Shown one piece after another: positions 56,106 to 64,000 of a stretch of DNA of 64,000 nt. The first letter of the stretch is position 1, and each line of letters begins with the position of its first letter. Source of the DNA: Erythrobacter sp. YJ-T3-07 (GTDB lineage: Bacteria; Pseudomonadota; Alphaproteobacteria; Sphingomonadales; Sphingomonadaceae); assembly GCF_015999305.1 (NCBI RefSeq), contig NZ_JAEAGP010000001.1, forward strand, positions 1,054,001-1,118,000, written 5' to 3'. A program made the translations under genes and the position numbers. The notes under the pieces were generated by a model. That model was not told where the DNA came from. It searched no databases and saw only the letters and a list, made by a program, of their open reading frames with translations.

Positions 56106-58346
56106 ATGCGCCACCTGCTTGCCGCCGCAGCCATTCTCGCCCTTGCTACACCACTTGCCGCGCAGGAGAGCGACGCCATGACCAGCCAGGCCACCCAGAA
56201 CGCAGACCTCACCATCGAACGCGTCTTCGCCAGCCCCGGCCTCGACGGGCCGAGCCCGCGCCAAGCGAAGCTTTCGCCCGATGGCCGCTATCTGACCCTG
56301 CTGCGCAACCGCGCGGATGATCGCGAACGCTATGATCTGTGGGGCTACGACCGGCAGAGCGGCGAATGGACCATGCTGGTCGACAGCGAAGCGCTGGGTT
56401 CGGGCCGCGAACTGTCCGAAGACGAGAAGATGCAGCGGGAGCGGGCGCGGGTCGGCAACCTCAAGGGCATTATCGCCTATCAGTGGAATGCGGATGGATC
56501 GGGCGTGCTGGTGCCGCTGGACGGCGATCTCTACCTCGCGAAGCTGGACGGAACCGTCACCCGGCTGACCGACACCGAGGAAAGCGAGCTCAACCCCAAG
56601 CTCAGCCCGGAGGGCGAATTCGTCTCCTTCGTGCGCGACCGGCAACTGTGGGTGGGCCCGGTCGGCGGGGACGCGCAGCCGATCACGCCGAAGGAAGGCG
56701 AGCTGATCCGCTGGGGCGAGGCGGAGTTCGTCGCACAGGAAGAAATGGGCCGGATGACCGGCTTCTGGTGGAATCCCGATGACACGCGGCTGGCGGTGCA
56801 ACGGACCGACGAGAGCCCGGTGGGCGTGGTCACCCGCGCGGCGATCGGCGCGACCGGGACCAAGGTGTTCGACCAGCGCTACCCCGTGGCGGGCAGCGAC
56901 AACGCGATCGTCGAGCTGTTTGTGATGGACCCGGACGGCGCGAACCGGGTCAAGGTCGATCTGGGGGACAACCCCGACATCTACCTCGCCCGGGTCGACT
57001 GGGCTCCCGATGGCAGCGCGCTGTATGTCCAGCGCCAGAACCGCGAGCAGACGCGGCTCGACATGCTCAGGGTCGATCCCGCAACCGGGGCAAGCGAGGT
57101 CTGGTTTACCGAAGAAGCGGCGCGGCCCGACTACTGGATCAACCTGTCGGACAATTACCGCTTTCTCGACGACGGGAGCCTGCTGTGGTGGTCGGAACGC
57201 GACGGTTACGGGCAGTTCTATCGCTTCGACGGTGAGGACTGGCAGCAGCTGACCAGTGGGGACGAACCCGTGACCTCGCTGGTCGGAATCAACGAAGAGA
57301 CCGGCGTGTTCTTCTACCAGGCGACGACCGATGTGCTGACCCAGCAGATCTATCGTGCCTCGCTCGACGGGCAGGCGGGCGGCGCATCGCTGACCGACCC
57401 CGGTTTCACCAACAGCGCGAGCATGGACCAGCAGGGCCAGACGCTGCTCATCAGCCGGTCTTCCCCCAGCCAGCCGCCGCAAAGCTACCTCGCCGATGCG
57501 GACGGGCAGCGCCTGGCGTGGGTGGAGGAAAACGCGCTCGACGCAGATCATCCCTACGCGCCCTATCTCGCCAGCCATGTGTGGCCCGAATTCGGCACGC
57601 TGCCTGCGGAGGACGGAACCCCGCTGCATTACATGATGCTCAAGCCCAAGATGGAGCCGGGCAAGAAGTACCCCGTGTTCATCATGCACTATGGCGGCCC
57701 CGGCCCGCAGATGGTGGATCGCGGTTGGAAGGGCGCGCTGGCGCAGGCGATCGTCGACAAGGGCTATGTCTACTTCGTGCTCGACAATCGCGGCTCGGCC
57801 AACCGGGGCGTCGCGTTCGAGCAGCCGATCTATCATGCAATGGGCGGGGTCGAGGTGCGCGACCAGAAGGCGGGCGCGGAGTTTCTGAAGTCGCTCGACT
57901 TCGTCGATCCGGACAAGCTGGCGATCTACGGCTGGTCCTATGGCGGGTACATGACGCTCAAGCAGCTGCAGGCCGATCCGGGCCTCTATGCCGCAGGCGT
58001 GTCCGGCGCCCCGGTCACCCGGTGGGAGCTGTACGACACCCATTATACCGAGCGCTTCATGGGCGATCCGAACACAGTGCCCGAAGCCTACGAAGCGTCG
58101 AGCGCCATTCCCAAAGCGACCGAGATGACCGACCCGCTGCTGCTGATCCACGGCATGGCGGACGACAACGTGGTGTTCGAGAATTCGACCGAGCTGATCT
58201 CGACCTTGCAGGAAGCGGCGGTGCCGTTCGAGATGATGCTCTATCCGGGCTACACCCACCGGGTCAGCGGGCCGAAGATCAGCGTGCACCTGTGGCACAC
58301 GATCTTCGATTTCCTGGATAGCCACGGGGTAACCCCGCCGGAATGA
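56106..58346 (+). CDS. S9 family dipeptidyl-peptidase IV-like peptidase, exported
   Basis: 746 residues. Signal peptide MRHLLAAAAILALATPLAA-Q. An eight-bladed beta-propeller (DPPIV N-terminal domain, ~40-480; with the double-Glu region FVAQEEMGRMTGFWWNPDD) precedes the alpha/beta hydrolase domain with nucleophile GWSYGGYMTL, LLIHGMADDNV (Asp) and YPGYTHRV (His). EE in QEEM binds the substrate N-terminus, supporting dipeptidyl-peptidase activity. Stop overlaps the permease start (ATGA): likely peptide digestion coupled to amino-acid uptake. Confidence 0.94.
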   Translation: MRHLLAAAAILALATPLAAQESDAMTSQATQNADLTIERVFASPGLDGPSPRQAKLSPDGRYLTLLRNRADDRERYDLWGYDRQSGEWTMLVDSEALGSGRELSEDEKMQRERARVGNLKGIIAYQWNADGSGVLVPLDGDLYLAKLDGTVTRLTDTEESELNPKLSPEGEFVSFVRDRQLWVGPVGGDAQPITPKEGELIRWGEAEFVAQEEMGRMTGFWWNPDDTRLAVQRTDESPVGVVTRAAIGATGTKVFDQRYPVAGSDNAIVELFVMDPDGANRVKVDLGDNPDIYLARVDWAPDGSALYVQRQNREQTRLDMLRVDPATGASEVWFTEEAARPDYWINLSDNYRFLDDGSLLWWSERDGYGQFYRFDGEDWQQLTSGDEPVTSLVGINEETGVFFYQATTDVLTQQIYRASLDGQAGGASLTDPGFTNSASMDQQGQTLLISRSSPSQPPQSYLADADGQRLAWVEENALDADHPYAPYLASHVWPEFGTLPAEDGTPLHYMMLKPKMEPGKKYPVFIMHYGGPGPQMVDRGWKGALAQAIVDKGYVYFVLDNRGSANRGVAFEQPIYHAMGGVEVRDQKAGAEFLKSLDFVDPDKLAIYGWSYGGYMTLKQLQADPGLYAAGVSGAPVTRWELYDTHYTERFMGDPNTVPEAYEASSAIPKATEMTDPLLLIHGMADDNVVFENSTELISTLQEAAVPFEMMLYPGYTHRVSGPKISVHLWHTIFDFLDSHGVTPPE

Positions 58347-59530
58347 GCGAAAACCAGTCGACCGGGGGCCAGCTCGGTCTTTCAGCGGTCTGGGCGATCG
58401 CGGTCGGCGGGATGGTCGGCGGCGGGATATTCTCGACGCTCGGCGTGGTCATCTCCAGCGCGGGGCACTGGGCCGCGCTCAGCTTCGTGCTCGGCGGGCT
58501 GGTGGCCTATGCCACCGGGCACAGCCTTGCCGCGTTGACGGTGGCGAAGGACGAGGCAGGCGGTATCTACACCTTCCTGCGCGACCTCAAGTTCACCCGG
58601 CTCGTCCGCTGCTCCGCCTGGGTGCTGCTCGCCGGATACGTGCTGACCTGCGCGGTCTATGCCTACACCTTCGGGGCCTATCTGGGGCAGGCGATCGGCG
58701 GACCTGGCTGGCTTCCCCCGGCGATGGCCTCAGCGGTGATCCTCGCGATGACCGCGATCAACCTGCGCGGGGCAGGTCAGGCGGCGGGGGTGGAAATCGC
58801 CATCGTCGCGATCAAGCTCGCGATCCTCGCTGCGCTGGCCGCGTTCGGCCTTTCGCAGTTCGAGGTGGAGAAGCTTTCCATCGCCCAGCAACCGGGCCTG
58901 ATCGGCATCGTGATCGGCGCGGCGTCGGTGTTCATGGCCTATGAAGGCTTCGAACTGGTCGCCTACGATTATGACGAGATGAAGGACCGCAAGCGGGTGA
59001 TGCGGCGGATCATGCCGCTGGCGATCGGTAGCGCGGCGCTGATCTACGTCCTCGTCGCGCTGGCGGTGCCGATGCTGACCGGTACGCAGGCGGTGATCGC
59101 GGATGGCGAGGTCGCGCTGTCGCGCGCCGGGCAGGCTGCGCTCGGCACGCCCGGGCTGATCGCGGTGACCATCGCGGCTGCGCTCTCCACGGCAAGTGCG
59201 ATCAACGCCACGCTGTTCAGCTCGGCCCGGCTGGCGCGCGAAGTGGCGCGGGACGGTGCCTTGCCGGGCGCGCTGGGGCGGGAGAATGCAGAAGGATCGC
59301 CTTACTGGGCGGTGCTGCTGCTCGCGGCGGGTGCGCTCGCGCTGGCGGTGATGGGCGGGCTCGACGGGCTGGTGAGCGGGGCGAGTGTGGTGTTCCTGCT
59401 TGTCTTCGGCACGCTCAACGCGCTTGCGGTGAAGGAGAATGTCGGTCGCCGCTGGATCACTCTGCCCGGTACGGTGCTCGCATTCGGCGCCCTGGCGGTG
59501 TTGCTGCTGCACATGCTCGGAGTGATTTGA
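58343..59530 (+). CDS. APC-family amino-acid permease
   Basis: 395 residues with about 11-12 membrane helices. First helix LSAVWAIAVGGMVGGGIFSTLGVV carries the GxGIF-type unwound motif of APC transporters. FMAYEGFELVAYDYDEMKD is the characteristic central segment of helix 6. Overlaps the S9 peptidase stop, so it probably imports amino acids or dipeptide products. Substrate unknown. Confidence 0.9.
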   Translation: MSENQSTGGQLGLSAVWAIAVGGMVGGGIFSTLGVVISSAGHWAALSFVLGGLVAYATGHSLAALTVAKDEAGGIYTFLRDLKFTRLVRCSAWVLLAGYVLTCAVYAYTFGAYLGQAIGGPGWLPPAMASAVILAMTAINLRGAGQAAGVEIAIVAIKLAILAALAAFGLSQFEVEKLSIAQQPGLIGIVIGAASVFMAYEGFELVAYDYDEMKDRKRVMRRIMPLAIGSAALIYVLVALAVPMLTGTQAVIADGEVALSRAGQAALGTPGLIAVTIAAALSTASAINATLFSSARLAREVARDGALPGALGRENAEGSPYWAVLLLAAGALALAVMGGLDGLVSGASVVFLLVFGTLNALAVKENVGRRWITLPGTVLAFGALAVLLLHMLGVI

Positions 59531-59598
59531 CCCCGCTAATGCTTGCGGCGCGCGGCGCTTGGCCCCATGTGGCAGTGCAGCACGCACAGGAGTGATTG

Positions 59599-60624
59599 AT
59601 GGGTTACAAGGTCGCCGTTGTCGGCGCGACGGGTAATGTCGGGCGCGAAATGATGCAGGTGTTGGCGGAACGCGAGTTCCCGATCGACGAGATCGTGGCG
59701 CTGGCCAGCTCGCGTTCGCAGGGCACCGAGATCGAGTTCGGCGACACCGGCAAGATGCTCAAGTGCAAGAACCTCGAACATTTCGACTTCACCGGCTGGG
59801 ACATCGCACTGTTTTCCGCCGGTGGCGCGATCGCCAAGGAATATGCGCCCAAGGCTGCGGCGGCGGGCTGCGTGGTGATCGACAATTCCTCGTACTACCG
59901 GATGGACCCGGACGTGCCGCTGATCGTGCCCGAGGTGAACCCCGACGCGATCGACGGCTATGCCAAGCGTAACATCATCGCGAACCCCAACTGCTCGACG
60001 GCGCAGCTGGTCGTTGCGCTCAAACCCCTGCACGATGCGGCGGGGATCAAGCGCGTGGTCGTCTCGACCTATCAGTCGGTCTCGGGCGCGGGCAAGGAAG
60101 GCATGGACGAGCTGTTCCAGCAGAGCCGTGCGATCTTCGTGGGCGACCCTGTCGAGCCAGCCAAGTTCACCAAGCAGATCGCCTTCAACGTGATCCCGCA
60201 TATCGACGTCTTTCTCGACGATGGATCGACCAAGGAAGAGTGGAAGATGGTGGTCGAGACCAAGAAGATTCTTGATCCCAAGATCAAGCTGACCGCCACC
60301 TGCGTGCGGGTGCCCGTGTTCGTCGGCCACTCCGAGGCGGTGACCATCGAGTTCGAACGTGAAATCACCGCCGAACAGGCGCAGGACATCCTGCGCGAGG
60401 CGCCCGGCATCATGCTGGTCGATAAGCGCGAGGACGAAGGCTATATCACCCCGGTAGAAAGCGTGGGCGACGGCGCGACCTATATCAGCCGCGTGCGCGA
60501 AGACCCGACGGTGGAGCACGGCCTCAACCTGTGGTGCGTCTCCGACAACCTGCGCAAGGGTGCGGCGCTCAACGCCGTGCAGATCGCCGAACTGCTGGGC
60601 CGCCGTCACCTCAAGAAGGGCTAG
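59599..60624 (+). CDS. asd: Aspartate-semialdehyde dehydrogenase
   Basis: 341 residues. NADP site VAVVGATGNVGREMMQVL, catalytic Cys in IIANPNCSTAQLV (~135), YQSVSGAG and VPVFVGHSEAVTIEF. It makes aspartate semialdehyde for Lys, DAP, Met and Thr. ATG at 59599 is preferred over TTG at 59596. Confidence 0.97.
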   Translation: MGYKVAVVGATGNVGREMMQVLAEREFPIDEIVALASSRSQGTEIEFGDTGKMLKCKNLEHFDFTGWDIALFSAGGAIAKEYAPKAAAAGCVVIDNSSYYRMDPDVPLIVPEVNPDAIDGYAKRNIIANPNCSTAQLVVALKPLHDAAGIKRVVVSTYQSVSGAGKEGMDELFQQSRAIFVGDPVEPAKFTKQIAFNVIPHIDVFLDDGSTKEEWKMVVETKKILDPKIKLTATCVRVPVFVGHSEAVTIEFEREITAEQAQDILREAPGIMLVDKREDEGYITPVESVGDGATYISRVREDPTVEHGLNLWCVSDNLRKGAALNAVQIAELLGRRHLKKG

Positions 60625-60627
60625 GCG

Positions 60628-61047
60628 ATGCTTGGCCCCGACCCGGACCAGCAACGCCGCATGGCGGGCGAGATGGACCGCTCGATCGAGCAGATCGAGC
60701 GCGAGACATCCGCCGTCCTGAAGCGTCTGGTCGTGCGTTGGGGGATCCGCTGGGCTGTCGTTTTCGCGGTCATCTTCCTGCTCACGCAGAGTGTCGACTG
60801 GCTCGACTGGCTTTGGTGGATTTCGGTGCCGCTCGCGGTCGTTTCGCTGGCCGTGCCGCTGCTGTTCCGCCGCTTCCTGACCAGACGGCTGGAGCGGGTT
60901 CGCGGCCAGTTCGGCATGTTCGGCGGGCAGGGCGAGACGATCGACGGATCATGGTACGATGCGGGCCCGGCAAGGCGTGACCCGCCGCGCGACGAACCCG
61001 CAGGAGTGATCATCGACCAGCGCCCGCGCGGGGACGGCGACGACTAG
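60628..61047 (+). CDS. Small membrane protein downstream of asd
   Basis: 139 residues. Amphipathic N-terminus with ...MDRSIEQIERETSAVLKRLV, two membrane segments (WAVVFAVIFLLTQSV and WWISVPLAVVSLAVPLLF) and a charged C-terminal tail. Only 3 nt after asd; likely co-transcribed. No family recognised. Confidence 0.7.
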   Translation: MLGPDPDQQRRMAGEMDRSIEQIERETSAVLKRLVVRWGIRWAVVFAVIFLLTQSVDWLDWLWWISVPLAVVSLAVPLLFRRFLTRRLERVRGQFGMFGGQGETIDGSWYDAGPARRDPPRDEPAGVIIDQRPRGDGDD

Positions 61048-61111
61048 TGCTTGTGGCACGCGGGCGGCTCTGACACTCTCGCGCCGGAACAACCTCGCTT
61101 GGGAGCGTGAC

Positions 61112-61711
61112 ATGACACATCGGTTCGGATTGGCCTTGGCCGGGATGGCGGCGCTCTCGCTCGCGGCGTGCAACGACGGCGCGCAGGAGCCGCAGCCCAG
61201 CGAACCGGTGACGCAGGAGCAGATCGACGCGCAGACGCCCAATGCGCCCGGTGAAAGGTCGATCGACCTGCTGCCGGACGGGCTCGTGATCGCCCCGCCC
61301 GAAGCCGGCGGCGATGGCGCGGTCCTCAACTTCGGCGAGGGTGAGGACGAGGTGGTCGAAGCGTTGACCGCAGTCTTCGGCGGCCCGCAATTCGGCAGCA
61401 ACGAGGAATGCGGCGCAGGCCCCATGACCTTCGCGACCTTCGACCAGTTCGTCGCCAATTTTCAGGACGACCGCTTCGTCGGCTGGATGGTCAACGGGCC
61501 GAGCGAGCGGGCGAGCTTCACCGGGCCCGATGGCGTGACGCTGGGCATGTCGGCCGCGGACCTGCGCAAGCTTTCGACCTATGCTGCGTTCGAAGACAGC
61601 ACGCTGGGCGAGGAATTCACCGTCGGCGGCAACGAGATGCTTGTCTCCGGCCTGATCGAGGACAATCAGGTCGCGGTGCTGTGGGGCGGCGTCGCCTGTA
61701 ATTTCCGCTGA
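61112..61711 (+). CDS. Predicted lipoprotein of unknown function
   Basis: 199 residues. Lipobox SLAAC (GMAALSLAACNDGA). Pro/Glu-rich linker, then a domain with ECGAGPMTFATFDQFVANFQDDRFVGWMV and LGMSAADLRKLS and a final Cys (VACNFR) that may pair with the ECGAG Cys. Likely periplasmic face of a membrane. Not recognised. Confidence 0.75.
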   Translation: MTHRFGLALAGMAALSLAACNDGAQEPQPSEPVTQEQIDAQTPNAPGERSIDLLPDGLVIAPPEAGGDGAVLNFGEGEDEVVEALTAVFGGPQFGSNEECGAGPMTFATFDQFVANFQDDRFVGWMVNGPSERASFTGPDGVTLGMSAADLRKLSTYAAFEDSTLGEEFTVGGNEMLVSGLIEDNQVAVLWGGVACNFR

Positions 61712-61724
61712 TCGGAGCGGCCCC

Positions 61725-62372
61725 GTGCTGACCGCCGATCTCTATTTCAGCTTCCGCTCGCCCTACAGCTACCTCGCGATCGGTCGCTATCGCGCGCTGA
61801 TGGAGAGCCACGCGGTGGAGATCGCGCTGCGGCCGGTGTGGCCGCTTGCGATCCGCGAGCCCGATTTCTTCGAGCGCAATCATCCCAACTGGCTTGGCTA
61901 CACGGTGCGCGACATGATGCGCGTCGCCCAGTTCCACGGCATTCCCTTCGGCCCGCCGCGCCCCGACCCGATCGTGCAGGACGTGGCGACGCGCCGGATT
62001 GCGCAGGACCAGCCTTTTATCCGCTACGTAACCCGGCTGGGGCAGGCGGCGGCGCGGCGCGGGAAGGGCGTGGCGTTCGCGCATGAGGCTGCGCGGCTGA
62101 TCTGGGGCGGGGCGGAAAACTGGCACGAGGGCGATCATCTGGCCAATGCGGCGCAGCGTGCCGGGCTCGATCCTGCGGCTCTCGATGCAGAGGTCGCGGC
62201 GCAGGCCGATACGCTCGACGCGGAGATTGCCGCCAACCAGCAGGCGCTGGAGGACGCGGGCCACTGGGGCGTGCCGACGCTGGTGTTCGATGGCGAACCC
62301 TTCTTCGGGCAGGACCGGATCGAGATGGTCCGCTGGCGGATGGAGCAGAAAGGGCTCACTCCGCGCGCCTAG
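61725..62372 (+). CDS. 2-hydroxychromene-2-carboxylate isomerase-like (DsbA-fold) protein
   Basis: 215 residues. YFSFRSPYSYLAIGRY at the N-terminus (Ser-x-Tyr replacing the DsbA CxxC) and HWGVPTLVFDGEPFFGQDRIEM at the C-terminus mark the HCCA isomerase / kappa-GST family, which is glutathione-dependent. GTG start 61725 follows GGAG. Physiological substrate unknown. Confidence 0.88.
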   Translation: MLTADLYFSFRSPYSYLAIGRYRALMESHAVEIALRPVWPLAIREPDFFERNHPNWLGYTVRDMMRVAQFHGIPFGPPRPDPIVQDVATRRIAQDQPFIRYVTRLGQAAARRGKGVAFAHEAARLIWGGAENWHEGDHLANAAQRAGLDPAALDAEVAAQADTLDAEIAANQQALEDAGHWGVPTLVFDGEPFFGQDRIEMVRWRMEQKGLTPRA

Positions 62373-62382
62373 CGAAGGCCCG

Positions 62383-63939
62383 CTAGGTGCGGCCCTTGCG
62401 CATCAGGAAGACCATCGGGATCGCCGCCAGCGCGAGCCACATCATCAGGTAGAAATCGTCGATGTAGGCGATCATCGCGGCCTGCCGGTTGACCTCCAGA
62501 TCGACCATAGAGAGCACCGTCTGGCCAAGCGGCTGGTAGCGGTCGACCGTCGACAGGTCGATCGCATCGATGGTCGCCGAGGTGACGTGGCTACCAAGGT
62601 CCGTGTGCGCGGTCTGGATGTTCCTCGCGAGCAGCACGGTGGTGATCGAGATGCCGACCGACGCGCCGATCGAGCGCAGCAGGTTGAGCAGGCTCGACCC
62701 GTCGGTGCGCAGGTGCCCCGGCAGGGTCGAGAACGCGGTCACGTTGAGCGGGATGAACACCAGCCCCAGGCCCAGTCCCTGAACCAGCCCGGTGACGATG
62801 AAATGCCACTCGTCCGCCGCGAGTGACCAGCCCGCCATCATCCACTGCGAATAGGCCGCGATGGCAAAGCCCGTGGCGACGACGATCCGCGCGTCGAGCC
62901 CGCGGCGGATCAGCACGCCGGACAATTGCATGCTCAGCATCACGCCGACCCCGCGCGGCATCAGCACCATGCCGGTGTCGATCACGCCATAGCCGAACAG
63001 GCGCTGCAGCATCGGCGGCAGCAGCGCCATGTTGGCGAACAGCACCATCCCGATCACCACCATGAACAGCAGCGCGATCACGAAATTGCGGTCGGCGAAA
63101 ATGGCCTTGTCGAACAGCGGTTCGCGCGCGGTCGTGAAATGGACGATCGCGATCCACGCCGCGCTGCCCATCAAGAAGGTGTAGAACCAGATCTCGTAAG
63201 ACTGGAACCAGTCGAGCTGCGACCCGCGGTCGAGCAGCAATTGCAGCGAGGAGAGCGCGACCGCCAGCATCACGAACCCGAACAGGTCGAACTTGCGCCG
63301 CTTGCCCTCGCGGTGGGGCAGCTGGGTGATCAGCAGCGCCAGCGCGAGGATGCCGACGGGCAGGTTGACGTAGAACACCCAGCGCCAGTTGGCGCTCTCG
63401 GTCAGCCAGCCGCCCAGGATCGGCCCCAGGATCGGGCCGATCATGATCCCCAGACCCCAGATCGCCATCACTTGCGGGTGGCGGCTGGGCTTCGAGCTAT
63501 CGAGCATGAAGCTCTGGCTGAGGGGCGGGATGAACGCTCCGGTGACCCCCTGCATCGCGCGGAACAGCACCATCTCGCCAAGGTTCTGCGCCATCCCGCA
63601 CATCATCGAGGCGATGATGAAACCCGCGACCGAAAAGATGAACAGCCGCCGCGCGCCGACCCGGTCGCCCAGCCAGCCGGTGGCCGGCATCGCGACCGCG
63701 CTGGCGATGATATAGCTGGTCAGCACCCAGGTGACGCTCTCCGCATTGGCGCCCAGCGCGCTTTGCATGTGCGGGATCGCGACGTTGGCGATGGTCGTGT
63801 CGAGCACCTGGATCAGCGATGCGGCCATGATCCCGACCAGCAGCAGAGGCTGGTTGCGGACCTGCAGCAGAGGCTCGTCGGCGGGCGGAGGCGCGGCGGT
63901 TCCGGCAGCAGGCGAGGCAGGGCGGGCGGCGCTGGCCAT
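62383..63939 (-). CDS. emrB: EmrB/QacA (DHA2) multidrug MFS transporter
   Basis: 518 residues, about 14 membrane helices. LDTTIANVAIPHMQ (motif D1), WLGDRVGARRLF, RAMQGVTGAFIPPLSQS and GPILGPILGGWLTESANWRWVFYVNLPVG (motif C) are DHA2 hallmarks. It starts 4 nt after the partial HlyD gene, so the pair is an EmrAB-type proton-driven tripartite efflux pump. Substrate unknown. Confidence 0.93.
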   Translation of the reverse strand: MASAARPASPAAGTAAPPPADEPLLQVRNQPLLLVGIMAASLIQVLDTTIANVAIPHMQSALGANAESVTWVLTSYIIASAVAMPATGWLGDRVGARRLFIFSVAGFIIASMMCGMAQNLGEMVLFRAMQGVTGAFIPPLSQSFMLDSSKPSRHPQVMAIWGLGIMIGPILGPILGGWLTESANWRWVFYVNLPVGILALALLITQLPHREGKRRKFDLFGFVMLAVALSSLQLLLDRGSQLDWFQSYEIWFYTFLMGSAAWIAIVHFTTAREPLFDKAIFADRNFVIALLFMVVIGMVLFANMALLPPMLQRLFGYGVIDTGMVLMPRGVGVMLSMQLSGVLIRRGLDARIVVATGFAIAAYSQWMMAGWSLAADEWHFIVTGLVQGLGLGLVFIPLNVTAFSTLPGHLRTDGSSLLNLLRSIGASVGISITTVLLARNIQTAHTDLGSHVTSATIDAIDLSTVDRYQPLGQTVLSMVDLEVNRQAAMIAYIDDFYLMMWLALAAIPMVFLMRKGRT

Positions 63940-63943
63940 TGCT

Positions 63944-64000
63944 TCAGCGGTCGTCGGTAAAGACGGTCACATCGGTAGAAAGCCCGGCGATCAGCCGTCG
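63944..64000 (-). CDS. EmrA/HlyD membrane-fusion protein, C-terminal end
   Basis: Only 18 residues (RRLIAGLSTDVTVFTDDR) before the stop are inside the window. The GLSxxVxVxT ending is common in EmrA/HlyD-family adaptors, and the position just upstream of the DHA2 transporter supports it. Confidence 0.6.
   Translation of the reverse strand, partial: RRLIAGLSTDVTVFTDDR

Noticed and set aside
56103..58325. 740-codon minus-strand frame opposite the S9 peptidase
   Set aside because: Shadow frame; the plus strand has signal peptide, propeller and catalytic triad.

Overview
The window looks like a chromosomal segment of an alphaproteobacterium of the order Sphingomonadales, most likely an Erythrobacteraceae relative. 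This rests on high G+C, a CpdR-type response regulator, the paired b/b' subunits of the F-type ATP synthase in the order atpI-atpB-atpE-atpF'-atpF, a TIGR02300 acidic-tail protein, a SapC-family protein, and the ffh-rpsP-rimM-trmD-rplS and lapA-pyrF-trpF-trpB-trpA-accD-folC gene orders. There is no rRNA, CRISPR array, phage or classical IS element. Nearly all of the window is core genome: two tRNAs, S1, S16 and L19, SRP protein, TCA, tryptophan, pyrimidine, purine, shikimate and folate enzymes, and DNA repair.

Layout. 0-20 kb: a cut-off cation/proton antiporter, a GNAT-nitrilase fusion, an FAD monooxygenase, icd, tRNA-Val, cpdR, N-formylglutamate amidohydrolase, a SapC protein, an FAD-linked 2-hydroxyacid dehydrogenase, a DEAD-box helicase, a GAF-PAS-GGDEF protein, a UvrD-type helicase, two related small secreted proteins, rluB-rsmD and an AmpG-like permease. 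20-29 kb: folC, accD, trpA, trpB, trpF, pyrF, lapA and purB, interrupted by small membrane, DUF559, GFA, outer-membrane and lipoprotein genes. 30-43 kb: a DUF3857/transglutaminase/TPR protein, radC, a ydbH-ynbE-ydbL operon, the F0 half of the ATP synthase, gloB and small envelope proteins. 43-56 kb: rpsA, an EAL protein, cmk, aroA, TIGR02300, tRNA-Ala, ffh, then rpsP-rimM-[four membrane-type genes]-trmD-rplS. 56-64 kb: a secreted S9 peptidase coupled to an APC permease, asd, small envelope proteins, a DsbA-fold isomerase and an EmrAB-type efflux pair.

The most unusual signal is a family of G/C-rich palindromic repeats: a short hairpin followed by a tail resembling TTGGGGAGGGG, often as an inverted pair like a REPIN. 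Copies encode the first ~37 residues of RimM, ~39 internal residues of TrmD and the C-terminus of a DUF559 endonuclease-like protein. Another copy supplies the apparent Shine-Dalgarno sequence of that DUF559 gene. Copies or other palindromes also sit where normally contiguous operons are interrupted by cargo genes (trpB/trpA, aroA/cmk, rimM/trmD). A working hypothesis is that the DUF559 protein mobilises or maintains these repeats, as RAYT transposases do for REPs elsewhere. Separately, three genes (trmD, gloB, and the GNAT-nitrilase fusion) appear to start at ATT, CTG and ATC, each with a well-spaced Shine-Dalgarno sequence.
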